DNA of 64,000 bases from NCBI RefSeq assembly GCF_000500065.1, contig NZ_AYOU01000164.1:152649-216648 (forward strand). Reading direction: 5' to 3'. The DNA comes from Borrelia hispanica CRI (GTDB lineage Bacteria > Spirochaetota > Spirochaetia > Borreliales > Borreliaceae). Within the stretch, counting starts at the first letter, position 1, and every line of letters begins with the position of its first letter. Under the pieces are notes generated by a model. It did no database searches. It was not told the origin of the DNA and saw nothing but the letters and a program-made list of their open reading frames with translations. The translations under genes were made by a program, and so were the position numbers. Below are positions 50,862 through 60,366 of the stretch, piece by piece.

Positions 50862-51953
50862 ATGGCTTTAGAAATAAAAACAACTGATAGATTGAAGTTT
50901 GTTAGATTACAGTCGATTTTTTATGTTGTAGCTTTAATTATAATGTTGATTACTATTTTAAAAGTGGCCCAAACGATATTTAAGCCTTTATCTATTGCAG
51001 TATTGCTTGGATTTTTAGTTTATCCTATTTATACTTTTCTTAAAAAGTTAAAAATACCAAGAGTTTTAATTATTTTTATAATTTTTTTTGTTCTTTTTTT
51101 ATTTTCTTATTTAGTTTTTAGTTTTGTTTATTATAGTGTTACTGTTTTAATTGATCAACTTCCTTATTATCAAAAACAATTGATTTTTATTATAGTAGAT
51201 ATTCTTGAGAAGTATAAATTAGATAGTGCTATTATTAGTAATATTGATTTTTCTAGATATATTTACCCTTTTTTAACTAGGATATCTAATGAAGTTATTG
51301 GATTTGCAAGTAGTTTGGTGGTTTTATTTTTATTATTATATTTTTTGTTATCAGAAATACATATTTTTGACATAAAAGTTAAAAATGCGTTTAAACGATC
51401 TGTTTCAAGTATGTTTATTGAAGTTTTGAGTACAATAAATAATCAAATTAGTAAATATTTAGGAATTAAGGTTTTTGTTAGTTTTCTTACTGGATTGTTG
51501 GTATTTATAGGTTTGAAATTGTTTGGGCAAGATTTTCCTCGTGTATGGGCTGTGCTTACATTTGTTTTTAATTTTATTCCAAGTATAGGTTCAATTTTAG
51601 CTGTTTTTTTTATTATGATAGCTGCTTTGGTGCAGTTTTATCCCGATTTAAATTTAGTACTTTATATATTTGTATATAATACATTTGTTCAGATGTTGAT
51701 TGGAAATATTCTTGAGCCAAAGATGCAGGGACATAGACTTGATCTGTCTCCTTTTTTATTGCTTTGTTTTCTTTTCTTTTGGGGATGGCTTTGGGGCATA
51801 GTGGGACTTTTAATAGCTTATCCTTTTACAGTTGTTATAAAGGTAATAGTGGATAATATAGCTTATTTGAGACCTTTTTCTGTATTCTTAAGTGGTTCTA
51901 AGATATTAACCCTTGATAATATTGATAATAATTTTGATAATAAGGAAAGTTAA
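50862..51953 (+). CDS. AI-2E/TerM (UPF0118) family membrane permease
   Basis: 363 residues with about seven or eight hydrophobic helices. The signature region LKIPRVLIIFIIFF and the C-terminal GNILEPKMQGHRLDLSPFLL with the GWLWGIVGLLIAYPFTVVIK block are typical of the family. Substrates vary (autoinducer-2, Na+/H+, others), so no specific substrate is claimed. It overlaps trpS by one base. G8 lies 9 bases upstream of the ATG. Confidence 0.85.
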   Translation: MALEIKTTDRLKFVRLQSIFYVVALIIMLITILKVAQTIFKPLSIAVLLGFLVYPIYTFLKKLKIPRVLIIFIIFFVLFLFSYLVFSFVYYSVTVLIDQLPYYQKQLIFIIVDILEKYKLDSAIISNIDFSRYIYPFLTRISNEVIGFASSLVVLFLLLYFLLSEIHIFDIKVKNAFKRSVSSMFIEVLSTINNQISKYLGIKVFVSFLTGLLVFIGLKLFGQDFPRVWAVLTFVFNFIPSIGSILAVFFIMIAALVQFYPDLNLVLYIFVYNTFVQMLIGNILEPKMQGHRLDLSPFLLLCFLFFWGWLWGIVGLLIAYPFTVVIKVIVDNIAYLRPFSVFLSGSKILTLDNIDNNFDNKES

Positions 51954-53002
51954 TGCAAAAAAAAGTTATTCTTACAGGGGATAGGCCTACAGGTTCTCTT
52001 CATTTGGGGCATTATGTAGGATCTATTGTTAACAGATTAAAGTATCAGGAAGAGTATGAGACTTATATTATTATAGCGGATTTACATACTCTTACTACAC
52101 AATCAGACTTAAAGAGCATTAATGAGATACCAGTTAATGTTAGAGAAATAGTTTTGGATTATTTGTCTTGTGGAATTGATCCTGAGAGAGTTAATATTTA
52201 TTTGCAATCGGCAATACCTGAACTTTTAGAGTTAAATTTAATATTATCAATGATTGTTATGGTTAATCGTTTACAAAGAATTCCTAGTGTAAAAGATATG
52301 AGCATTAATGCTGGATTGAGTGAGGTTCCTTATGGGCTTTTAGGTTATCCTGTTTTAATGAGTGCAGATATTTTAATGGCAAAGGCTAATTTTGTTCCTG
52401 TTGGACGTGATAATGAAGCTCATATTGAGCTTACAAGAGAACTTGCTAGAAAATTTAATTTTCTTTATGGTGAGAATTTTTTTCCAATTCCTGAAGCTAT
52501 ATTTACAGATTTTCATACTCTTGTGGGAATTGATGGTAAAACTAAGATGAGTAAAAGTCTTGGTAATGCAATATTTTTAAATGATGATGAGAAATCATTA
52601 CGCAAAAAAGTTATGTCTATGTTTACAGATCCAAAAAGAATAAGAGCAGATATACCAGGAGAAGTTGATGGTAATCCTGTTTTTATTTATCATGATCTTT
52701 TTAATAGTGATATGGATGAGCTTTGTGAACTTAAGAGTAGATATAAAAAAGGTACAATTGGAGATATTGAAGTTAAAGAGAGACTTTTTAATGTTTTAAA
52801 TCAATTCTTAATTCCAATTAGGGAGAGAAGAGAATTATTTAAAGCTAAGAAGGGTTATGTTGATGAGATAATTTTTGAAGGTACAAATAAGGCTAGAAAA
52901 GTTGCATTAGAAACTGTAAGAGATGCTAAGAATTTAATGGGTATATCAAAAACATGGAATGGAATTAGAAGGAATGTAGAAAAGATGTTGAAATATAAAT
53001 AA
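51953..53002 (+). CDS. trpS: tryptophanyl-tRNA synthetase
   Basis: 349 residues. The class I HIGH-type motif is TGSLHLGHYVGSI and the KMSKS loop is GKTKMSKSLGNAI. IPSVKDMSINAGLSEVPYGLLGYPVLMSADILM is the tryptophan pocket region. Full length for a bacterial TrpRS. It shares a one-base ATG overlap with the preceding permease gene. Confidence 0.97.
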   Translation: MQKKVILTGDRPTGSLHLGHYVGSIVNRLKYQEEYETYIIIADLHTLTTQSDLKSINEIPVNVREIVLDYLSCGIDPERVNIYLQSAIPELLELNLILSMIVMVNRLQRIPSVKDMSINAGLSEVPYGLLGYPVLMSADILMAKANFVPVGRDNEAHIELTRELARKFNFLYGENFFPIPEAIFTDFHTLVGIDGKTKMSKSLGNAIFLNDDEKSLRKKVMSMFTDPKRIRADIPGEVDGNPVFIYHDLFNSDMDELCELKSRYKKGTIGDIEVKERLFNVLNQFLIPIRERRELFKAKKGYVDEIIFEGTNKARKVALETVRDAKNLMGISKTWNGIRRNVEKMLKYK

Positions 53003-53078
53003 AAAAATAATCTTGAGTATTAATTGTGTTAATTGTGGTTATGAAGTAAATTGTTTATTTTTATTTTTAGTGTTGAGA

Positions 53079-54869
53079 TTACACTATTGAGTTTGCAGTT
53101 TTTATTAAGTGTTTGTGGAAATCCAAAATATCATATAATAAGTTGTGATATTCAGATTTAACTTCGCTTAGTACTCTGAATATAGGTTCTGTTTTTGAAC
53201 CACGCATCCATAAAGTGCCAATTATTTCGTTTTTGTCATTTTTTAATAAAACTTTAAGGCCTCCTGATGCATCATGGGTTCTAGTAGTAGTTTGTTTTAT
53301 TCCTTCGTAATTAAGGATTTCATAATTGTTAATTTGTAATTGGTTTATTATCGTATTATTTTTGTTAAATTCTGTTTTTAATAATTTTTCATAGTTAGTT
53401 TTTAATGTTTCTTGATTTTGTACTCTTATCTTAAGTATAGCTTCTTTTGATGATACTTCTACATTACTATAAAAGTTGATTGTTTTTAATATGTCATCAA
53501 GATTATAGTATTCGTTATATGAATTTTTAGATAATGTGCACCATATCTTGTAAAGATTTTTGATTTTAAGTAATTTTATAATGCTAAAAACAGTTGCAAG
53601 TGGGTCTCTTACCTTTGAAGGATGTGTAATATTTCCTCCATTTGATCCCTCTCCAAAAATTTTTATTATTAGTCCTTTATTTCGTAAAATATCAGCCATT
53701 TCTGTTAAATTTGCTTCTCCAACTTCAACTCTGTAAACTTTTGCATTAAATAGTGAGGCTATTTTTTCGATGTTTAGAGAAGTTGCATCATTAACCACTA
53801 CAGCCAAGTTTTTTTTAATTCCTATATGATAAAGGTAACTAAGTTCTGAGAGTACTGAGAGTGCAAATATTTTTTGTGATGAAATAATATTTGCTTGTCC
53901 ATTGTTGTTTATTGTAATCAGATTTCCTCTATCTCCATCACAGTCAGGTACATATCCTAGTTGAAATGAATTGTCTTTTTTAAATTTTTGTTCTAATATT
54001 TTTTTGCACATGTTTAAAGATTTTCCTTCAGGAGTCATTCCATGCTTAAAAATGCCAATTTTAGTGTTATGAAATTCTAATTTTATTCCTAAAGATTGAA
54101 GCATTTCTTTGTCAATTGAATTGATGCGAGATCCTCCGTTCATTTCACCTATTATTCCTATTTGTTCTTTTTTGATATTTGCTTTTAGTATATCAATGTT
54201 TTCTTGGTTATGTTCGTCTGAATATATGATTTGTTGCATTAGTGATTTATATGCGTTATAAGATTGTGTTTTCAAATTGTCTTTTGAAGCGATGATTTTT
54301 TCATATGTTTTTAAGTATTGAGTATTATTATTAAAATTTTGTAATTTTGTTATTAGATTTTTTATTAGGTTTTCATTTTGGATATTAGATTTAATTTGTT
54401 TTATTATTTTTTTTATTTCATTCGAATTTAACACACCCCCATCATCTAGACCAGTTTTAATACCATTATACCCTTTAGGATTATGACTAGCAGAAATGTA
54501 TATAAATCCTTTTGAATTTTTGCTAATTTTTGTGTAGGCCAAAATTTCTGGTATTGGAAGTATACCAAAAAAATTAATTTTGTCATTGTTTAAAATTAAT
54601 GTTTTGATTATTATTTGTGATATTATGTTTCCCGTTGCTCGTGAATCTAGTCCAACATTAATGTATTGTTTTGGCTTATCTTGAAAATAGTTAGATATTG
54701 TAAGTGATATTATTGCAACTAATATTTTATCATCGTCATTTATTTCATTATCCATTGAATTTTCTTTTTTTGATTGTGCAAATATTTTTCTAAATCCTGA
54801 AGGAGAGAGTATCATTTCATTAATAGACTTTTTTAAGTTTGTTATGTTTAATATATAATTTTTTAACAT
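53079..54869 (-). CDS. pgm: phosphoglucomutase/phosphomannomutase
   Basis: 596 residues, the long PGM type. The active-site serine is in ISASHNPKGYNG, metal-binding Asp residues in VPDCDGDRGNL, the sugar loop IFGEGSNGGNI, and the phosphate-binding RGSKTEPIFRVLSE. It interconverts glucose-6-P and glucose-1-P. It is divergent from the UDPGP-like gene at 54964, and the pairing supports UDP-glucose synthesis. Confidence 0.93.
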   Translation of the reverse strand: MLKNYILNITNLKKSINEMILSPSGFRKIFAQSKKENSMDNEINDDDKILVAIISLTISNYFQDKPKQYINVGLDSRATGNIISQIIIKTLILNNDKINFFGILPIPEILAYTKISKNSKGFIYISASHNPKGYNGIKTGLDDGGVLNSNEIKKIIKQIKSNIQNENLIKNLITKLQNFNNNTQYLKTYEKIIASKDNLKTQSYNAYKSLMQQIIYSDEHNQENIDILKANIKKEQIGIIGEMNGGSRINSIDKEMLQSLGIKLEFHNTKIGIFKHGMTPEGKSLNMCKKILEQKFKKDNSFQLGYVPDCDGDRGNLITINNNGQANIISSQKIFALSVLSELSYLYHIGIKKNLAVVVNDATSLNIEKIASLFNAKVYRVEVGEANLTEMADILRNKGLIIKIFGEGSNGGNITHPSKVRDPLATVFSIIKLLKIKNLYKIWCTLSKNSYNEYYNLDDILKTINFYSNVEVSSKEAILKIRVQNQETLKTNYEKLLKTEFNKNNTIINQLQINNYEILNYEGIKQTTTRTHDASGGLKVLLKNDKNEIIGTLWMRGSKTEPIFRVLSEVKSEYHNLLYDILDFHKHLIKTANSIV

Positions 54870-54919
54870 GTTTTTTTCTCTTAATTAGTATGGTACTACA
54901 ATAAATGCTAATATTAAAA

Positions 54920-54925
54920 TATAAT
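54920..54925 (+). promoter_or_regulatory. -10 box of the UDPGP-like gene
   Basis: TATAAT in the pgm/UDPGP divergent gap, about 39 bases before the ATG. Confidence 0.5.
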
Positions 54926-54963
54926 TGTATTTATTTACCTTATGTTTTAATGAGGTTTTTAGT

Positions 54964-56418
54964 ATGTGTGAAGTAATAGATAAAGTTTTTTCTCAAAAAG
55001 TACTTAATATGCTTAATATGCATGACCTTAAAGGGTTAGACATATCTTTTAAAAATTTTCCAAGTGAAAATCATAATAATATTTTGAGTCTTACTGATAA
55101 TTTTGTTAAATTAAAATTTAGAAAAGAACTTGTTGAAAATAATTTGAAAAAATATTTTGATGATTATAAAAAGTTTTTATTTTCATCAGAAGGTGATTTT
55201 TATGTTTTTACTGCTGATAATTTAAGAAATATAGGGTTGTCACTTTATCCTTATTTTTCGTTTGGGATTTTAAATGGAGGTTCTGCAACTAGTTATTTTG
55301 ATCTACTTAAAAATAGTGATTTTGATAATGAATTATATTTTTTATATGCAAATAAAATATTAGAAGCTAAGGAATTTTTTGGACATTTGCCCAAAGGAAT
55401 TACACCTGCATATGTTAATGCAGATGGTAGTTATGGATTTTCGTTTTTAGCATTAAAAATTCGACATCTTTTATTGCTGTCTAGGCGGTATTACGAACTT
55501 TATGGTGAAAATATTAAACCTTCTATTTTTCAAATGACAAGTGTTAAGACTTATAAATTAATTTCTGATTTTTTAGACAGTATTTTTGATAATAATTTGA
55601 TTAAGAGTTTAAATTATTGTGATTTTTGTAAATCAGATATTTTAACATCAATTCAGCCTTTGGTGCATTGTTATAAAGAGTTAAGTGATGGTCATTATGA
55701 ATATTTTGATTATGTTAATAATGGGAAGAAAGCTTTTTTAGCTTTGCCTGCAGGACATGGTCAAAATTTTAAAGTTTTGAGGGATATTTATATACAACTT
55801 TATAATTCAGGTAAAAAATTTGTATATATTGGGAATGTTGATAATATTGGTTTTACTGTTAATTTAAAAACACTTGCTATAATGGCTATCACTAATGATT
55901 CTGCTGGGTTTGAGTTTAGTGTTAAGACACCACTAGATACAAAGGGAGGGGTTTTAATTTTAGATGATGATAATCATTTAAACTGTGTTGATATTGGTAG
56001 CGTTATTTCTAGAGAAACAGTGTTGCAATTTGAACGGAAAGGAAGTAAGATTCTTTTTAATTGTGCTACAGGTCTTTTTAATTTGGAATATTTGATAAAA
56101 AATATTGATAGAATAATATCAGATATGCCTATGAGAGTTATTGAACAGACTAAAGAGTTTGGTAAGTATACTTCAATTGAGCAAATAACATGGGAAGTTA
56201 TAAAGATGGTAAATAATCCATTGATTTTTGAGGTTGATAGGGAAGATAGATTTTTGCCTGCTAAGTTATTTATTAATACACTTGTTATGAGTAATTATAT
56301 GAGTGATAGATTTTCAGATTCATTTTTTGATGTTGCTAAATATTTAAATATTGCTCTTAATAATGTATTACAGAATAAGTATGATTTGGTTTTAAAAGAA
56401 GGTAAATGGAATGTTTAG
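54964..56418 (+). CDS. UTP-glucose-1-phosphate uridylyltransferase-like protein (UDPGP family)
   Basis: About 484 residues from ATG 54964, chosen because TGAGG lies 8 bases away. The layout matches eukaryotic-type UDPGP: LNGGSATSYFD (nucleotide loop GG..T), the HLPKGITPAY loop, LPAGHGQNFKVL, YIGNVDNIGFTVNLKT (metal/uridine-binding VxNxDN), KGGVLI, NCATGLFNLEYL, and the C-terminal DREDRFLPAKLFINTLVMSN. The GG loop lacks the usual Arg. Unnamed in older Borrelia annotation as I recall; the assignment is mine. It would make UDP-glucose (or UDP-galactose/GlcNAc) from sugar-1-P. Next to pgm. Confidence 0.78.
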   Translation: MCEVIDKVFSQKVLNMLNMHDLKGLDISFKNFPSENHNNILSLTDNFVKLKFRKELVENNLKKYFDDYKKFLFSSEGDFYVFTADNLRNIGLSLYPYFSFGILNGGSATSYFDLLKNSDFDNELYFLYANKILEAKEFFGHLPKGITPAYVNADGSYGFSFLALKIRHLLLLSRRYYELYGENIKPSIFQMTSVKTYKLISDFLDSIFDNNLIKSLNYCDFCKSDILTSIQPLVHCYKELSDGHYEYFDYVNNGKKAFLALPAGHGQNFKVLRDIYIQLYNSGKKFVYIGNVDNIGFTVNLKTLAIMAITNDSAGFEFSVKTPLDTKGGVLILDDDNHLNCVDIGSVISRETVLQFERKGSKILFNCATGLFNLEYLIKNIDRIISDMPMRVIEQTKEFGKYTSIEQITWEVIKMVNNPLIFEVDREDRFLPAKLFINTLVMSNYMSDRFSDSFFDVAKYLNIALNNVLQNKYDLVLKEGKWNV

Positions 56419-57448
56419 ATTGATATTATTTGTACTTTTGTTTTTTAATTTTGTTTTATTGGGTTCTATTCCAGAGATAGATTATGATTATTTTGAAAGT
56501 GATAAATTTGATCTTATAGATGTTGATAAGTTTTTAGGAAAAGTTGATTCTAAAGATATTTTAAATGGAAATTGTATTTTTATTGGTATTAGAAATGTTT
56601 CTAATCCTAATGCTGTTCAGTCACTGAGTAAAAAGGAACTTATTAAAATACAAGAGATAAATCCAGTGGGAGTTATTTTGTTTAGGGAAAACTTTAAAGA
56701 TGCTGAACAAACTAAAAAATTAATTGAAAAATTAAAAAAATATCTTGGTTCTAAACTTTTAATTGCTGTTGATGAGGAAGGGGGTTTGGTTAGCAGGGCT
56801 AGTGAAAATGAAAAACTAGGGGTGTATAATTTTCCTGCTATGGAATCTGTTGGTAAGACAGAGGATGTTCAACTTGCATATAAGATAGGTGAAATTCTTG
56901 GCAAACAACTTAGACGTCTTGGTATAAATATGAATATGGCACCTGTAGCAGATGCTAAATTTGCACCTGATAGTCCATTAGGTAATAGGACTTTTGGATA
57001 TTCATTTTATGATATTGGTCTTATGGTAGAGGCGTTTGTTGATGGAATGCAAAGAGAAGGGGTTTTTGCTGTAGTGAAGCATTTTCCTGGACTTGGAGGT
57101 ACTAAGATAGATACTCATAAGGATTTAGCTTTATTGCCTTATAGTAAAAATTTTTTGATGTTAAATAATTTCATACCATTTGTTTTTGGAAAAGAAGCGA
57201 AATTTGTGATGCTTGCTCATGTACTTGTACCTAATATTTCCAAGGATGTTAGTAGTATGTCAAGAGATATAGTAGATATTATAAGAAATAATCTAAATAT
57301 TTTTAGTATTATAATGACGGATGCATATGATATGGGTGCAATTATTAATAATTTTAATTTAGAGCATGCTATTAAACATTCTTTAAATTCAGGTATTGAT
57401 ATTGTACTTATTCCCGAGGGTTTTAAGGGGGTTAATATAGATAAATAA
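56411..57448 (+). CDS. nagZ: beta-N-acetylhexosaminidase, glycoside hydrolase family 3
   Basis: 345 residues. Hydrophobic N-terminus (MFRLILFVLLFFNFVLLGS) looks like a signal sequence. GH3 features: LIAVDEEGGLVSRA, KHFPGLGGTKIDTHKDL (general-acid region; the usual KHFPGHG has L for H), and the nucleophile Asp in IIMTDAYDMGAI. It may recycle or trim peptidoglycan-derived sugars, or process chitobiose; the latter is speculative. It overlaps the preceding stop by 8 bases. The C-terminus is short compared with some GH3 enzymes. Confidence 0.85.
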   Translation: MFRLILFVLLFFNFVLLGSIPEIDYDYFESDKFDLIDVDKFLGKVDSKDILNGNCIFIGIRNVSNPNAVQSLSKKELIKIQEINPVGVILFRENFKDAEQTKKLIEKLKKYLGSKLLIAVDEEGGLVSRASENEKLGVYNFPAMESVGKTEDVQLAYKIGEILGKQLRRLGINMNMAPVADAKFAPDSPLGNRTFGYSFYDIGLMVEAFVDGMQREGVFAVVKHFPGLGGTKIDTHKDLALLPYSKNFLMLNNFIPFVFGKEAKFVMLAHVLVPNISKDVSSMSRDIVDIIRNNLNIFSIIMTDAYDMGAIINNFNLEHAIKHSLNSGIDIVLIPEGFKGVNIDK

Positions 57449-57560
57449 TATTTTTATTTTCGTTTATTTAAACGATTGAAAGATTTTATGTTAAATTTTA
57501 TCAAGGTTATTTTTTTTAGAATACTTAAATTTATATTTTGTATAAATAGAGATTAATAAA

Positions 57561-58127
57561 TTATATAGCAAATATGATGGCTACATCTACTAAAAAATAT
57601 TCACTAAGAGATGAAGAAAAGGTGGAGGTGATAGAAAATATATTATTGATTGGGATATTAAGTTTAAGGGAAAGAAAAGGTAAAGCAGGAAAAAGAAAAG
57701 CAGAAATATTATTACCAGTAATAATGTCTGTTCTAAGGGTTATGGGTAATTGAGGTCCTATTAAGATATTAATAATAAAAGGATATATTTGTATTTTATA
57801 TTTTAACATGTAAAGGGAGATGGAAATGTTAAAATATGAATTTGATAGTAGATTGGAACTGTGTGGATAAAAATGGATTGGAATAATGTTAAAATCAAGC
57901 CAATCATTATAAATTATTGTTATTCCAAGAAATGAACGATATTTATGTTTTTGATTATAAGGAGTTAAATTTATGTAATTATGTTGAATAATTCCAATTT
58001 GTAAATGTTTTGTGTGTGTAAATTGGTTATTTTTGTGTGTGGAACACCAGGCATGGGAGTATATTATTAATATTAAAGAAGATATAAGTTTTAACTTTTT
58101 CATAGTGTCTATAATAAAGTTTAACAT
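57561..58127 (-). CDS. exported protein of unknown function (BB0001 position)
   Basis: 188 residues; the likely mature start is MKKLKLISSLILIIYSHAW at residue 9. A signal peptide is followed by beta-like hydrophobic strands (YFNISISLYMLKYKIQIYPFI, IPINNIFSITSTFSSSL). No family recognised. It is the last gene of the conserved chromosome order; beyond it the sequence is decayed. Confidence 0.5.
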   Translation of the reverse strand: MLNFIIDTMKKLKLISSLILIIYSHAWCSTHKNNQFTHTKHLQIGIIQHNYINLTPYNQKHKYRSFLGITIIYNDWLDFNIIPIHFYPHSSNLLSNSYFNISISLYMLKYKIQIYPFIINILIGPQLPITLRTDIITGNNISAFLFPALPFLSLKLNIPINNIFSITSTFSSSLSEYFLVDVAIIFAI

Positions 58128-59740
58128 TTTATTCTTATATGAAAAATTGTATTACAAGTTATTCTTTGGATAAATAAGATTACTTGATCTATTAATTAAT
58201 AGACATTGTCAAAAAAGCCAATGTGTTTGATAAACTTGAAAAATATGTTAAAAATGAGTTCAGCAATTGACTTGATTATTAGTTTTATTATCTGTGATTA
58301 TTTTATCAAGTATGTCATTAACTAATTTTTTACAGCAATATGTAGATAGGTAGTGTTATAAATTATAGTGTTAGAAAATTATAAGACGTAGTAAAGATAG
58401 ATCAGATAAAGAAATTTAAGAACTTGAAAAATTTTAGAAAAAGCTTGTGATATTATTAACGTGTTTTAATAATTCCTTAAAGAATACAATAACGCAACTT
58501 GCAGTGATTACACCCATCACAATACTTCTTATAGTATCAATTTAAATTGATAATCCATTATATACGTTAAACCTAGTTATGAAAATGAATCAAAGTAAAT
58601 TTAGTAAAAATATTGATATTTATCACAATAATTCACAAACAGAATTAAATATAAAATAATAACCCACAAATAGCACCACCAATGATCATCTTCAGTAGTA
58701 CCATCTGCTACCTATTGCACCTCTAATTCGATCTTACCTATTTTCCCAATAAAGTCCTAAATTTTTTCTTTCAACTTAGAATAATTACCATTCTTTTCTA
58801 AAATCTTGTTTAACTTATATTTTATTATTTTCATTGTATCAACAATATTATGAAAATAATTTCCCAATGTCTGTTTTTATATTCACCTGAATTCCTAATG
58901 CATTTTTGTAATTAACCCTTGATCATTCTTCTCTACTATTATATCTCATCATTTCCTTCACTTTAATTTTTTGCCTTTTTTCTATTTTTCTGCTCCTTAT
59001 TTCCTTTTATTCTTTTATCTCTTAATTCTAACAAAACAGCAAAAAAAAACTAACAAATGGGTAATAAAAACAAAATTATAAAGTAAAATACTGAAAAAAT
59101 TAAGCTTGTGCTATCTAATATTTTTAGTTACAGATGCATTTATTTTATTATCATTCAATTATTTTTTTAGTTGAATTAGGAATAAAATAAGGACTATTTT
59201 ACATATTTGAATAGATTAGATAAATAATTGGTCAAGGAGGCTTATTTTTAGCTTTCTTTTTTAATTTGCAGTATTGTATATGCATATAAATCATTATTTA
59301 TTCGTTCATTATCTAATCTATTTTTATTTTAATATCTTGACATTTATATCTTCAATTCTTTTAATTGATAGTAATATTATATTGTTTGTTTTGTTGTTTA
59401 GATAAATTTAACATTAATGTTTTTTGTATGATGTTGAATTTGAATTAGATAAATTATCAGATGCGAGTAAGGATGTTTTATTAGATTCAGCATTAATAGT
59501 TGGGAAAGAGTTGGTACAAGAATTAAGAGCACAAGTCGTATAAATAGGACGAGATTTAAGAGAGGTGTTAATTAGTAATACAAACGTGGAAAATGATATT
59601 ATCAAAAGTATTATCAGGAGTATTAGAAGTAGAAAAATTAATGGGAAAAATTTTTAAAATGTTTTTTTGTTTGATTATGATTATTGTTAGAGTATATTAG
59701 AAGATTTTTTTATGAAAACAAATATGAAGTTTACTAGTAA
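58128..59740. other. decayed subtelomeric DNA without an intact gene
   Basis: About 1.6 kb with stops in all frames. From roughly 58480 to 59040 the plus strand is unusually C/T-rich, meaning the minus strand is purine-rich as in coding DNA, consistent with a dead minus-strand gene I cannot identify. A plus-strand stretch around 59434-59540 reads ELDKLSDASKDVLLDSALIV before a stop; it looks like lipoprotein-type helical sequence, not assigned. No RNA gene or telomere motif is seen. Confidence 0.6.
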
Positions 59741-60116
59741 GGAAAGTGAGGTAAAAAACATTTTGGGAGAAGTAGAAAGGGGATTACACACGGTGGTGCT
59801 GGAGATGCTGCTGGTGATGATGAGGTAGGGTAAATTATTCTCGTCTGATAATTCTGGTGATTCTGCTTGTGAGGCGAAGAAATCATCAGCGGAGCCATTA
59901 TTAAAAGAAGTAGGAGAGCAGTAGACTTAACTTGTGCTGATATATTACAAGCTATAGTGGAAATGGTGGTAATGTATTGGCTTGAGACTATCAAGGCTAA
60001 AGCTAAAAATGGAACAGTTGACAATAAGAATAGAGAAGACAATAGATGCAGAGCGAGAGAGAGTGAAGGAAGCTGTTGAAATTAATGCTGATGCTACTAA
60101 TCCAAGAGGTTCTTAA
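59740..60116 (+). pseudogene. vlp remnant (3' part of a variable large protein gene)
   Basis: Broken frames read, in order, a Gly/Asp-rich stretch (GAGDAAGDDEVG), KLFSSDNSGDSACEAKKSSA, then, after a frameshift, CADILQAIVEMV and finally EAVEINADATNPRGS before a stop. This matches the Vlp pattern of a Gly/Ala-rich region, a KLxxSSAG block, the ADILQAIV motif, and a C-terminal basic helix. Vlp proteins are surface lipoproteins of relapsing-fever Borrelia used for antigenic variation. At least three frame changes and several stops make it non-functional. Confidence 0.75.
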
Positions 60117-60366
60117 AATAATGATGCATCATAATTTAATAAATGATTACGGAATAATAAAAGATATATAGATAGACTGCAGGTAGTGAAAGGAAAATCG
60201 CTGTAGCTCTCTTTTATTGTATTTAGGAGAGTATAGAAGTAGAATCAGTTATGATTGAAAGAGTTATTTATCAATAGTAGATATATTTTTGTTGTTGTTT
60301 ATGCATGTTTTGTTTATATTTGTTAAATGGAGCAAATAAAGGGAACAGAAGGGTGTTGGAGGATTG

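Noticed and set aside
58480..58600. Short minus-strand ORF reading MGVITASCVIVFFKELLKHV
   Set aside because: About 27 codons, no ribosome-binding site and a stop just upstream. It resembles a small hydrophobic peptide but cannot be supported as a gene.
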